From: Vibrio crassostreae 9ZC13
GTDB lineage: Bacteria; Pseudomonadota; Gammaproteobacteria; Enterobacterales; Vibrionaceae
Reading direction: 5' to 3'
NCBI RefSeq assembly: GCF_000272045.2
Contig: NZ_AJYZ02000019.1
Coordinates: forward strand, 1,144,041 to 1,201,626
DNA: 57,586 bases
In this document: piece by piece, positions 7,631 to 15,649 of the stretch
Layout: the number at the start of each line of letters is the position of its first letter
Numbering within the stretch: position 1 is the first letter of the stretch
The notes under the pieces: model-generated
What the model saw: the letters and a program-made list of their open reading frames with translations, nothing else
Told to the model about the DNA's origin: nothing
Database searches by the model: none
Made by a program: the position numbers and the translations under genes

Positions 7631-7993
7631 ATGACTTACGACGAATTCAACGCATTCTGCGAGTCACTGCCTGCAACCAGTTATGTGATGCAGTGGAATA
7701 ACTCGCACGTTTGGAAAGTGGGTGGCAAGGTGTTTGCGATTGGTGGTTGGGGACCGAAAGATGAGCCTGCGTTTATCTTCAAGGCGTCCGATCAGAATTT
7801 CGACTTTCTCAAAGAAGAGCCGGGCTATAAACCCGCACCCTACTTTGCTTCACGCGGTATGAAATGGATTCAGCTGTTTGAAAGCACGCCACAAAGGGAT
7901 GAGGAGCTGAGATACTATCTCATTGAGTCACACCGAATTGTGTCCTTAGGTCTAACCAAAAAGAAGCAAGCAGAGCTAGGGCTCAATCAGTAG
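7631..7993 (+). CDS. MmcQ/YjbR family protein
   Basis: A 120-residue protein with the YjbR fold signature: an N-terminal MTYDEFNAFCESLPATSYVMQWNNSHVWKVGGKVFAIGG and a later SRGMKWIQL followed by SHRIVSLGLTKKKQAELGL. These small CyaY-like-fold proteins are often called DNA-binding, but their role is not established. AAAAGGA precedes the ATG. It is probably in one unit with the TauE gene. Confidence 0.85.
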   Translation: MTYDEFNAFCESLPATSYVMQWNNSHVWKVGGKVFAIGGWGPKDEPAFIFKASDQNFDFLKEEPGYKPAPYFASRGMKWIQLFESTPQRDEELRYYLIESHRIVSLGLTKKKQAELGLNQ

Positions 7994-8029
7994 CGTTTAT
8001 TACGTACTGCTAATCTGAGCCCTTCTTTT
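7979..8029 (+). terminator. Probable terminator spanning the YjbR stop
   Basis: Arms GGGCTCA / TGAGCCC with an inner CAGTA / TACTG pair, then TTCTTTT. The left arm includes the last codons of the gene. Confidence 0.6.
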
Positions 8030-8046
8030 GCAGTGAGGACGGATCC

Positions 8047-8793
8047 CTAAGAAGTCTGTTTCAAAAATGCAGGTAAATAGCGTTCTATTTTTTGCTCTGA
8101 GATAAGCGGCACCAATAAATAGATCAAACCCGCAAAGGCAATAGATCCGGCTAAGTCTTCTGGTCGATGCATGCCAAGCCAAACACGGCTATAGGCGACA
8201 CCACCAGCCCAAACCAGTAAACCGCCGACTAGATAAAAGCGTTTCGCCTCTAGGAGAAGACCACCAAAGAACGCCAAACACACACCGACGAAAATCATAT
8301 GTCCAGATGGGAAAGAGTAGTCAGTTTCACCCAACCAGTGACGCGTTCGCCACTCGCTCACCTTATCTTGTACAGACTCAATCGCAGCATTCTTTTCAAC
8401 CAATGGTAATTCGTAAAACACTTCCGGCATATCAACCACTTCCTGCGTCACCAAATACTCAGAATAAGGACGAGGGCTCTCAGTGGAATGCTTTAAGAAG
8501 GTTTTCGCTGCAAAGCTAAGCACCAACAACAAGCCGAGCTGCAGACAAAGACTGACTAACTTAGCTTTGGAAAACTTCATCGTGAACAATACTAAAGACA
8601 AAATCGCTAGCGTTACCAAGAATCCTTGATTGCCCGCAGAGTAAGTCACAAACGTTATGAAGGCGCCATAGAAAGGCAAAACAGCACTTCCAAGGTCGAA
8701 GTCAGATCCAAAGATCAAAAAGGGTATGAGGGAATACAAACTTAGAACGAGCAGTAATAAGCCTTTGGATTTGTTAGAGAACAGAGAAGTCAT
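8047..8793 (-). CDS. PAP2-family membrane phosphatase
   Basis: A 248-residue protein with six predicted membrane helices and all three PAP2 motifs: K-x6-RP (KTFLKHSTESPRP, about 97-109), SFPSGHM (about 160-166) and SRVWLGMHRPEDL (about 202-214), with catalytic histidines in the last two. Such enzymes dephosphorylate lipid phosphates such as undecaprenyl pyrophosphate, phosphatidic acid or phosphatidylglycerophosphate at the periplasmic face. The substrate cannot be assigned. It is convergent with the YjbR gene and transcribed alone. Confidence 0.87.
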   Translation of the reverse strand: MTSLFSNKSKGLLLLVLSLYSLIPFLIFGSDFDLGSAVLPFYGAFITFVTYSAGNQGFLVTLAILSLVLFTMKFSKAKLVSLCLQLGLLLVLSFAAKTFLKHSTESPRPYSEYLVTQEVVDMPEVFYELPLVEKNAAIESVQDKVSEWRTRHWLGETDYSFPSGHMIFVGVCLAFFGGLLLEAKRFYLVGGLLVWAGGVAYSRVWLGMHRPEDLAGSIAFAGLIYLLVPLISEQKIERYLPAFLKQTS

Positions 8794-9184
8794 GGCTAAG
8801 ATCTTTTAGATAAAGTGGTCGGATGCTATCGCAGCTTAGCATCGTCAATATCAATTTTATGTCAAAACGGTCAGTCAGCCGTCATGGTGTAACAATATTC
8901 GATTAATGGACCTCTTGAGTATTGATTCGGTGAACAGCCACGCCAGCACCAATAATGTTCAACATCCATTTATGTTCATAGAGATAGCAAAAACCACTGA
9001 AACCAGACGAGACAAAGGCATCATCCCACTAACTAGACTACCGGACGCGTTCTGCTGATAAAGTGAACACTTACCGGATTATAAAGCCAGAATCTTAAAA
9101 ACTTTGCTGTCAGTCCTTTAAATCCACTATTGAAAGGATTACCATCTGGTCTGCTTTCAAAAGCAAAACAGATTATTAATTTTT
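8794..9184. other. Intergenic region upstream of the ribB leader
   Basis: No ORF with a ribosome site or protein-like composition is seen here. It must hold the PAP2 promoter (left) and the ribB promoter (right), which I cannot place with confidence. Confidence 0.5.
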
Positions 9185-9327
9185 ATTCTCAGGGCGGGGC
9201 GAAATTCCCCACCGGCGGTATGTCCTTAGCAAAATCTAAAGATAAGCCCGCGAGCGCTCGATTCGTCGAGGTCAGCAGATCTGGTGAGATGCCAGAGCCG
9301 ACGGTTATAGTCCGGATGAGAGAGAAT
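9185..9327 (+). promoter_or_regulatory. FMN riboswitch (RFN element)
   Basis: The FMN aptamer is seen nearly complete: P1 arms ATTCTC (9185-9190) and GAGAAT (9322-9327), the conserved AGGGCGGGGCGAAATTCCCC and ACCGGCGGTA at the 5' side, GCCCGCGAGCGC in the middle, and GATCTGGTGAGATGCCAG, GCCGACGGTTATAGTCCGG and ATGAGAGAGAA at the 3' side. FMN binding would reduce expression of the downstream ribB. The distance from aptamer to ribB start is unusually long (353 bases) because a palindromic element lies between them. Confidence 0.97.
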
Positions 9328-9342
9328 GAAAACACACTCGTT

Positions 9343-9391
9343 TAAGTTGGAAAGGCGTACCCGCGTGAGTTGGGTTCGTACCTCCAACTTA
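9343..9391 (+). promoter_or_regulatory. Hairpin downstream of the FMN aptamer
   Basis: TAAGTTGGA (9343-9351) pairs with TCCAACTTA (9383-9391), enclosing inner complementary GTAC segments. There is no T run directly after it, although GCATTTCGTTTT follows. It is probably part of the riboswitch expression platform; the mechanism is not clear from sequence. Confidence 0.6.
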
Positions 9392-9432
9392 GGCGGGTGC
9401 ATTTCGTTTTGGATAAAACCATAATGAGCTAA

Positions 9433-9592
9433 TACCAATCACAGTAAATAAATGATCAGAGATAGCGCAGGAAAAACGCTTGAGAACAAGGCAAAATTTT
9501 TCGATAAGTAGTTATTCTACAGTCAAAAATTCTAACGCCGTTATCAAGGGTTTTAACTAGCTAGAATGACCAGTTGTTTACTACGATTGGTA
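9433..9592. repeat. 160-bp imperfect palindromic (MITE-like) element in the ribB leader
   Basis: The element starts TACCAATC and ends GATTGGTA. The complementarity extends inward almost to the centre: AGTAAATAA opposite TTGTTTACT, AACGCTTGAGAAC opposite GTTATCAAGGGTTT, and AAAATTTTTCGA opposite the TCAAAAATTCT region. It could form one long hairpin in RNA or DNA. I recall similar dispersed palindromes in Vibrio genomes, but copy number cannot be checked here. It separates the FMN aptamer from ribB. Confidence 0.75.
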
Positions 9593-9680
9593 CAAGTTAC
9601 TTGTAATGAGTAGGCTTTGTTGTGCTCGGTTGAGATCCCTCATACAGCCCTGATTCTGGTGATATTTTAGGAGTTTAACC

Positions 9681-10337
9681 ATGAATCAGTCTTCACTACT
9701 TGCCGAATTTGGCGAACCAATCACTCGCGTTGAAAATGCACTGCAAGCTCTACGCGAAGGTCGTGGCGTACTTCTACTTGACGATGAAGATCGTGAGAAC
9801 GAAGGCGACATCATCTACTCAGTAGAACACCTGACGAATGCTCAAATGGCGCTTATGATCCGCGAATGCAGCGGCATTGTGTGTCTGTGTCTAACTGACG
9901 AGCAAGCGAACCAACTTGAACTTCCACCTATGGTTGTTGATAACAACAGCGCAAACCAAACTGCGTTTACCGTCACTATCGAAGCGAAAGTTGGTGTAAC
10001 AACAGGTGTTTCTGCCGCTGACCGTGTAACAACGATCAAGACAGCTGCAAATCCAACAGCTAAGCCTACTGACCTTGCTCGCCCTGGCCACGTATTCCCA
10101 TTGCGTGCTCGTAAAGGTGGTGTACTTGCTCGTCGCGGCCACACAGAAGGTACTGTGGATCTTATGCAAATGGCTGGTCTTCAATCGGCAGGCGTACTAT
10201 GTGAAGTAACCAACCCAGACGGCACAATGGCAAAAGCGCCAGAGATCGTTGCTTTCGGCAAACTTCACAACATGCCAGTACTGACCATTGAAGATATGGT
10301 TATGTACCGCACTGAGTTCGACCTTAAGCTTGCGTAA
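9681..10337 (+). CDS. ribB: 3,4-dihydroxy-2-butanone 4-phosphate synthase
   Basis: This 218-residue protein makes the four-carbon precursor of riboflavin from ribulose 5-phosphate. The hallmark acidic loop [10 protein letters not shown] lies at about residues 34-43, followed by [16 protein letters not shown] and the [28 protein letters not shown] segment that binds substrate and metal. The length fits stand-alone RibB (no GTP cyclohydrolase II domain). TAGGAG precedes the ATG at 8 bases. It is alone behind an FMN riboswitch, the usual arrangement of a riboswitch-controlled ribB copy in Vibrio. Confidence 0.97.
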   Translation: MNQSSLLAEFGEPITRVENALQALREGRGVLLLDDEDRENEGDIIYSVEHLTNAQMALMIRECSGIVCLCLTDEQANQLELPPMVVDNNSANQTAFTVTIEAKVGVTTGVSAADRVTTIKTAANPTAKPTDLARPGHVFPLRARKGGVLARRGHTEGTVDLMQMAGLQSAGVLCEVTNPDGTMAKAPEIVAFGKLHNMPVLTIEDMVMYRTEFDLKLA

Positions 10338-10393
10338 CGTTTAGTGCTAAACGCTTAGCTCTTAAGCTAACGAAACTCAGAAATGAACATTGA

Positions 10394-10448
10394 AAGGTCT
10401 CACTCTTACTGCTTTTTCTAGTTAAAAGTATATAAAGGGTGAGGCCTT
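10394..10448 (+). terminator. Probable ribB terminator with long loop
   Basis: AAGGTCTCACTCTT (10394-10407) is complementary to AAGGGTGAGGCCTT (10435-10448) with two G-U pairs; TCTTCATTTCC follows. The loop is 27 bases. Confidence 0.5.
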
Positions 10449-10620
10449 CTTCATTTCCTACACTGAAATCTAAGTTCCATCTCATCGCCCACGACTAACC
10501 TCTCAAAAAATCCTGCAAAATATGAGAAACATTCACTAGAATGGTGAAGTCATGCACCATCATTGATCATCCATAATTACAGGGAAATCATAAGCAACTG
10601 AAATATAACACTTATTTATT

Positions 10621-10637
10621 TTGGCACGGTGTCTGCA
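10621..10637 (+). promoter_or_regulatory. Sigma-54 promoter
   Basis: TTGGCACGGTGTCTGCA has GG and GC exactly 10 bases apart and matches the -24/-12 consensus TGGCACG-N4-TTGCA with a single core mismatch. It lies 39 bases before the start of the next gene. About 60-80 bases upstream, TGGTG and CACCA (10545-10560) form an inverted repeat, and TGCACCA resembles an NtrC half site; this enhancer is only a suggestion. Confidence 0.8.
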
Positions 10638-10675
10638 CTACCACTAAGTAGGTATACAAATATTAGGAGTTGAAT

Positions 10676-11524
10676 ATGTTTGTAGTTATTTCAGTGGGTT
10701 TATCCCTATTAGTACTTGCGGCCCTGTTTCATTTCTCAAGGAAGAGACAAACAGCGCTATCACACAGGTTTGAAACCTTAGTTCTGCTTAGAGAGTTATT
10801 GTTGTTATCACGCAAACACCGCGCGGCAACGCATTACGCTCTGGCGTATAAATTGTCTAGCGACTCGATTCGTAAAGTGAACGAGATTTACGACAACATA
10901 CTTGAGGTATCTGAGCTGCTTCAATCCCATGTGTCGTTTGACAGCCGCCCTATGTATCGCATCTATCACCTCAAGCTCATCGCTATGCACAGCGACTGGC
11001 AAAACCGTAGCTTGGTGCGTAACCAATCGATTCATGGCAAAACAATTCGCCATAGCATGTTCTTGATGGATGAAGTAATGATCATCTGGCTAATTCAGTC
11101 TGAGCGTGAAGACATGAGCCGTGAGTACCACATGAATTGGCAACAGATCTTAGATTGCATGGAGATCCTGACCAAATTACGAATGTGTATCCCTGATATG
11201 GAGAAGCCTGAGGAGTACGCGAGATTCAAATTCTACGCCTCTCAGACACACAGAAAACTCAACCAGTTATCGATTATCTGCCCTCTTAGTAGTGGGTCAC
11301 CGGTTTGTACGCGAGCGATGCATGCACTCTCAGAGATCGCATCAAGTAACGAAGCGACCCAACCGGCAGATAGCATGTACGAATTAACCAGTGATATCTC
11401 TAGCGTCGTGTCGCAAGTTTACGACCAAGTATTATCCGACATTACTAGAAGCTTGTATCAGCCTTTACCAGACGTAAACGAAAAGGTGATAAATACCCGA
11501 TTATCAGTGCATCATTACATGTAA
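10676..11524 (+). CDS. Unrecognised membrane-anchored helical protein, sigma-54 controlled
   Basis: This 282-residue protein has one N-terminal membrane segment (about 1-20, FVVISVGLSLLVLAALFHF) and an otherwise soluble, strongly helical body without known catalytic motifs. The stretch LVLLRELLLLSRKHRAATHYAL vaguely recalls the first helices of NIT (nitrate/nitrite sensing) domains, but no output domain follows. I chose the ATG at 10676, which follows TAGGAG by 6 bases; a TTG two codons earlier is too close. A sigma-54 promoter lies directly upstream and a terminator downstream, so it is a single-gene unit. The function is unknown. Confidence 0.75.
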   Translation: MFVVISVGLSLLVLAALFHFSRKRQTALSHRFETLVLLRELLLLSRKHRAATHYALAYKLSSDSIRKVNEIYDNILEVSELLQSHVSFDSRPMYRIYHLKLIAMHSDWQNRSLVRNQSIHGKTIRHSMFLMDEVMIIWLIQSEREDMSREYHMNWQQILDCMEILTKLRMCIPDMEKPEEYARFKFYASQTHRKLNQLSIICPLSSGSPVCTRAMHALSEIASSNEATQPADSMYELTSDISSVVSQVYDQVLSDITRSLYQPLPDVNEKVINTRLSVHHYM

Positions 11525-11571
11525 AGACTTCGTGAGAGGAGAGCGTGCTGGAACTCTGAATTATTGAGTTC

Positions 11572-11605
11572 AAATCCGATATCACCTTTGATGTCGGATT
11601 TTTGT
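11572..11605 (+). terminator. Rho-independent terminator
   Basis: AAATCCGATATCA pairs with TGATGTCGGATTT across a four-base loop, with one G-U pair, followed by TTTGT. Confidence 0.85.
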
Positions 11606-11665
11606 ATTTATGGGCTTATATATTTATTTGGTTCTATTTTAGGGCGAGACATATTGAGCATTCCT

Positions 11666-12319
11666 TTAATCCAATGGCAGATGCCCTGTTTTCACTAAGA
11701 TAACGGTCTCTTCTTCCACATAAGGGAAATGCTCGCTCATATGCGGGCTGCGCATCCATGTGTGTTTTGGATACTCACCATGTTCGTCTTTAAAGGTGCC
11801 AGAAAGTACAAATATCTCTTCTCCACCAAAGTGACGGTGCGGCTGAAAACGTTCGCCAACAGGCCACTTCACTAAAGCGACATGCTCGTGTTCGAACTCA
11901 TGCAGTGGCATCACTTGTAAGCCGCCAATACCCTGAAGCCATTCTGTTTCCAAAGTATTAATACGAACTTGAGTTAAGTCTCTCGCGTCAAACTGGTTGA
12001 GCTTAACCAAGATCGTACAGCCATTTTTGCTGGATGGGGAATGCGCGCTGCCCGGCGGATTACGGATATAAGTGCCCGCTGGGAAATCTCCGGTTTCATC
12101 AGAGAACACACCCTCTAATACGAAGATCTCTTCACCTTGCGGATGTGGGTGCTCAGAAAACGAAGAGTCAGGATCGTACTTCACCACGCTGGTCGTGTGG
12201 CCCGATTCTTTCTCTTCTCTTTCAAGTGGCTTACGCCAAACCCCTTTAGCAGGGCTTGCGACCCAATCTAATGTCTCGGTTTCTATAACCAGTCTCTTTG
12301 AAAAGTCCATATTGAACAT
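11666..12319 (-). CDS. Double-cupin (ChrR-like) protein
   Basis: This 217-residue protein has two cupin domains. Each has the metal site pattern: HPHPQGEEIFVLEGVF ... YIRNPPGSAH (about 57-93), and PHRHFGGEEIFVLSGTF ... WMRSPHMSEH (about 160-195). The pattern matches the cupin part of ChrR anti-sigma factors, but the N-terminal zinc anti-sigma domain is missing and no sigma gene is adjacent, so it is probably a metal-dependent bicupin enzyme or binding protein of unknown substrate. AAGG lies 8 bases before the ATG. Confidence 0.82.
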   Translation of the reverse strand: MFNMDFSKRLVIETETLDWVASPAKGVWRKPLEREEKESGHTTSVVKYDPDSSFSEHPHPQGEEIFVLEGVFSDETGDFPAGTYIRNPPGSAHSPSSKNGCTILVKLNQFDARDLTQVRINTLETEWLQGIGGLQVMPLHEFEHEHVALVKWPVGERFQPHRHFGGEEIFVLSGTFKDEHGEYPKHTWMRSPHMSEHFPYVEEETVILVKTGHLPLD

Positions 12320-12454
12320 AATGGCGACCTTACTCTTGTTATCGTTTTAATTATTATTGTTGTCTTTCTCGTTTCTATTCTACGCGAATACTGATCAAGG
12401 AGGCTATCTCGCTGCTATTTTGCCTGCGCGATAGCCACCTAAAAAGAATCCTAA

Positions 12455-13222
12455 TTAATTGCGGCCAGCAATCACTCCGCCATCAACATCCCAGATTGCA
12501 CCCGTTACCCAATCTGCACTGTCTGACAGTAGGAAAGAGATGCTATTAGCGATGTCTTTCGGCAAACCTACTCGACCAATAGGATGGAACGCGTTGAAGC
12601 CTTCTAGCGCTTGATCCACTTCTTCAGGTTTGATGAAAGATTCGTAAATCGGCGTTTTAACCACAGCCGGAGACACCGCATTTACACGAATGTTATGTTC
12701 AGCCAGTTCCATTGCCATGTGCTGTGTTAATGCGTGTAAGCCAGCTTTAGCCATTGAATAGGCAGAAGATGGCGTCGCTTTGATTGCTTGCTTACCCCAC
12801 ATAGAACCAACGTTAACCACACTGCCGCCGCCGTTCTTGATCATCAACTTGCTTATCGCTTGAGTGATGAAGAAGGTTGCTTTATTGAGCTGCATGTATT
12901 GCTCGTAATCAGATTCTTGGTGCTCAATAAACGCTTTAGGGTTGAAGTAACCAGCCGCATTAACAAGGTAACCAATACCCTCTTCAAGCGACTCTAGATG
13001 CGTAATAAGATTCGCTACACTCGCATCATCATAAAGATTAGCTTGCCAGCCAGTAGCGTGGCCTAATGATTGAAGTTCTGACACCGCTTTATCTAACTTA
13101 GTTGGGTTATTGCCGACAACCAGCACATGGATGTTTTGAGCGACCAACTGCTTCGCTGTTTCAAAGCCCATACCGCTTGTGCCACCGATTACGACTGCAA
13201 TACCATTTTTAGCGAAGTTCAT
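12455..13222 (-). CDS. SDR-family oxidoreductase
   Basis: This 255-residue classical short-chain dehydrogenase has the nucleotide motif [15 protein letters not shown] (about 9-23), NAAG (about 86-89), and catalytic Ser, Tyr and Lys in NVGSMWG ... [17 protein letters not shown]. It ends in [12 protein letters not shown], typical for a C-terminal substrate lid. The ATG at 13222 follows CTTAGGAG; a longer reading adds 24 residues with no ribosome site. It is divergent from an HxlR regulator with an inverted repeat between them, so expression is probably controlled by that regulator in response to an electrophile or quinone. Confidence 0.9.
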   Translation of the reverse strand: MNFAKNGIAVVIGGTSGMGFETAKQLVAQNIHVLVVGNNPTKLDKAVSELQSLGHATGWQANLYDDASVANLITHLESLEEGIGYLVNAAGYFNPKAFIEHQESDYEQYMQLNKATFFITQAISKLMIKNGGGSVVNVGSMWGKQAIKATPSSAYSMAKAGLHALTQHMAMELAEHNIRVNAVSPAVVKTPIYESFIKPEEVDQALEGFNAFHPIGRVGLPKDIANSISFLLSDSADWVTGAIWDVDGGVIAGRN

Positions 13223-13283
13223 TTTGTTATCTCCTAAGTCATGTGAACGTGGTAATCTTAGGCTTTGAACTAACACTATGAAT

Positions 13284-13316
13284 AGTAAGTACAAATCGGT
13301 TAGGTAGGTACTTATT
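13284..13316. promoter_or_regulatory. Candidate HxlR operator
   Basis: AGTAAGTAC (13284-13292) and GTACTTATT (13308-13316) form an inverted repeat (8 of 9 positions) with a 15-base spacer, located between the SDR and HxlR start codons and immediately upstream of HxlR. Spacing and TA-rich GTAC arms fit HxlR-family sites. Confidence 0.5.
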
Positions 13317-13327
13317 GGTACATCTTT

Positions 13328-13666
13328 ATGAAAAATCAGGAAAACTTTTTTTCAAGAAAATCAGCACCAGAGCGTTCCGCTCGTATGGTTGAAACCATCT
13401 ACGGCTGTAAATGGTCACTAACGGTTTACCAATTACTGGCAAATGGCATCAATCGCCCTGGTGAAATGGTGCGTTCGGTCGAAGGGTTATCAACCAAGGT
13501 ATTGAATGAATGTTTGAAGCGAAATGTGGAGTTCGGGATTTTAGATAAGCAGATGTTCAACGAACTGCCACCAAGAGTTGAATACCAAGTGACACCCTTT
13601 GGTGAAAAGTTCTTACTGATTCTAGATCAACTGGAAAGCCTACAAAACGAAATCGACGAAATGTAG
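13328..13666 (+). CDS. HxlR-family transcriptional regulator
   Basis: This 112-residue winged-helix protein has the HxlR pattern: [47 protein letters not shown], then the wing [22 protein letters not shown]. The cysteine just before KW (about residue 26) is where HxlR-type redox sensors such as YodB keep their reactive Cys. The gene is divergent from the SDR gene; local control of that gene and of itself is likely. Confidence 0.88.
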   Translation: MKNQENFFSRKSAPERSARMVETIYGCKWSLTVYQLLANGINRPGEMVRSVEGLSTKVLNECLKRNVEFGILDKQMFNELPPRVEYQVTPFGEKFLLILDQLESLQNEIDEM

Positions 13667-13706
13667 CCCAAACCGGTCAAACGAATAGCAGAAACAGCAA
13701 ACCCAC

Positions 13707-14612
13707 TTAGCTCACCGGCATTTGTTCAAAGCGACTTTTCACAAAATCAATAAAGGTTCGAATCCGGCTTGGTTGATAGCGGTCTCGGTGGTAGATCGCT
13801 GAAAAGTCCACTTTAGGTACTACCCACTCATCAAACACCTGCTCTAGTTGTCCATCATTGAGTTCTTGTAAACAATAGATGGTGGGAACTCGAATAATCC
13901 CGTTACCCGACTTCGCACCTTGCACCAACACTCGGCCATTTTTACATTGCAGCCTGCCCGTCACATGCACATCGACCGTTTTCTTAGTGTCGTCCAACGC
14001 TTGAAAACTCCACTTACGCACCGAGCCTGTTAAACAATCATGATGGATTAGATCTTTAGGGTGATTAGGCTTTCCTTTACGAGCGAAATACTCAGGGCTT
14101 GCGAGTGTTCCCATCTCTATGTCCAAAAGCTTTCTTGCGATAAAGCCTGCGTCTTCTAGGCTTCCCATGCGAAAAGCGATATCGAACGCGTCTTCAATCA
14201 AATCAACTCGGTTACTGCTGAAATCAAGGCTAATACTGATATCTGGGTAGAGCTGCATGAACTCATTGACCAGATCTGCGATGACCACCTCACCCAGATA
14301 ACCGCCGACACAGTTTACTTTTATGTCGCCACGTACTTCTTCGACGTCATCCACAGCAGCAATCAAGGCTTGGTCTATATTATCTAAGGCTTGTTCACAT
14401 CTCGCGTACAGATCTTGCCCTGCGTGAGTCAGCCTTAAGGTTCGAGTGGTGCGGATAAACAGTGTCACACCCATCTGCTTTTCTAGGCTACTCACTTGGC
14501 GTGATACGTGGGAACGAGACACATCCAACTCCTCCGCCGCTTTGGTGAAATTACCTAAACGAGCGATCAGCACGAAAGAACGAATATCAGACAGGTTAAT
14601 TTGATTGAGCAT
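13707..14612 (-). CDS. LysR-family transcriptional regulator
   Basis: A 301-residue LysR protein: an N-terminal winged helix (ARLGNFTKAAEELDVSRSHVSRQVSSLEKQMGVTLFIRTTRTLRLT, about 17-61) followed by the periplasmic-binding-like effector domain of the AaeR/DsdC-like, CrgA-related type (RMGSLEDAGFIARKL, GRLQCKNGRVLVQGAKSGNGII). It is divergent from an SDR gene 210 bases away, so it probably regulates that gene. The stop faces the HxlR gene. Confidence 0.9.
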   Translation of the reverse strand: MLNQINLSDIRSFVLIARLGNFTKAAEELDVSRSHVSRQVSSLEKQMGVTLFIRTTRTLRLTHAGQDLYARCEQALDNIDQALIAAVDDVEEVRGDIKVNCVGGYLGEVVIADLVNEFMQLYPDISISLDFSSNRVDLIEDAFDIAFRMGSLEDAGFIARKLLDIEMGTLASPEYFARKGKPNHPKDLIHHDCLTGSVRKWSFQALDDTKKTVDVHVTGRLQCKNGRVLVQGAKSGNGIIRVPTIYCLQELNDGQLEQVFDEWVVPKVDFSAIYHRDRYQPSRIRTFIDFVKSRFEQMPVS

Positions 14613-14822
14613 GGCCGCCAGCTTACTAGTGAGGTTATGAGATAGACACTTTTATTGTTGCACCACAGCAACAGTGTTTCAAGTAAAGCGCCATATATCA
14701 ACAATGCTATTTTCCTTAATATACCTCCATCGCAACGAAGCAAGGCAACAAGCACTTGATTCGAATGCACTTAAACAATACGTCGTAGCCAACCGACGCA
14801 ATTAAAGTACAGAGGAAATAAA

Positions 14823-15542
14823 ATGAAAAAACTAATCGTAATTACAGGTGCAAGCTCTGGTATTGGTGAAGCAATCGCTCATCGTCTAAGCGATGAAGGT
14901 CACCCTCTGCTACTTTTAGCTCGTCGTATTGACCGCCTTGAAGCGCTGAACCTACCAAACTCTCTATCTGTGAAAGTAGACGTAACAGACAAAGCGTCTT
15001 TTGATGCAGCTATCGCACAAGGTGAAGAGAAGTTTGGCCCTGTAGATGCACTTATCAACAACGCTGGCGCAATGCTTCTTGGTCAAATCGATACTCAAGA
15101 CGCTCAAGAGTGGAAGACAATGTTCGATGTGAACGTAATTGGTCTTCTAAACGGCATGCAATCTGTACTTGCTCCTATGATGGAACGCAACACAGGTACT
15201 ATCATCAACATCAGCTCAATTGCGGGTAAGAAAACATTCCCAAGCCACGCTGCTTACTGTGGTACTAAGTTCGCGGTACACGCTATCTCTGAGAACGTTC
15301 GTGAAGAAGTAGCAGCTTCAAATGTTCGTGTTACTACTATCGCACCGGGTGCTGTTGAGACTGAGCTTCTGTCTCACACTACATCTCAAGAGATCAAAGA
15401 CGGTTACGATTCTTGGAAAGAAGACATGGGCGGTGTATTGGCAGCTGACGATATTGCTCGCGCTGTATCATTCGCTTACCAACAACCACAGAACGTATGT
15501 ATCCGTGAGATTGCTCTAGCACCAACTAAGCAACAGCCATAG
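14823..15542 (+). CDS. SDR-family oxidoreductase (YdfG-like)
   Basis: A 239-residue short-chain dehydrogenase: ITGASSGIGEAIAHRL (about 6-21), NNAGAML (about 79-85), and catalytic ISSIAGKKTFPSHAAYCGTKFAVHAISE (about 135-162). RR at about 37-38 after the second strand suggests NADP(H). Closest in pattern to YdfG-type oxidoreductases acting on 3-hydroxy acids or aldehydes. AGAGGAAA precedes the ATG. It is divergent from a LysR gene and ends in a strong terminator. Confidence 0.9.
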   Translation: MKKLIVITGASSGIGEAIAHRLSDEGHPLLLLARRIDRLEALNLPNSLSVKVDVTDKASFDAAIAQGEEKFGPVDALINNAGAMLLGQIDTQDAQEWKTMFDVNVIGLLNGMQSVLAPMMERNTGTIINISSIAGKKTFPSHAAYCGTKFAVHAISENVREEVAASNVRVTTIAPGAVETELLSHTTSQEIKDGYDSWKEDMGGVLAADDIARAVSFAYQQPQNVCIREIALAPTKQQP

Positions 15543-15576
15543 GCCTTTGCTATCGCGACTAAATCAGCGATGAACT

Positions 15577-15613
15577 AAAAAAGCGCCACGACTTAACAAG
15601 TTGTGGCGCTTTT
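15577..15613. terminator. Rho-independent terminator (bidirectional)
   Basis: AAAGCGCCACGACTT and AAGTTGTGGCGCTTT form a long stem around AACA, flanked by A and T runs, between the convergent SDR and lipoprotein genes. Confidence 0.9.
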
Positions 15614-15649
15614 ATTTTGATTCAATCTAATTGCTAGCAGTAAGCGAGA

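Noticed and set aside
9130..9345. ORF across the FMN riboswitch
   Set aside because: The sequence is fully explained by the conserved aptamer; the reading frame is chance.
11666..12319. Bicupin as an anti-sigma factor (ChrR)
   Set aside because: The zinc-binding anti-sigma domain and an adjacent ECF sigma gene are both missing.
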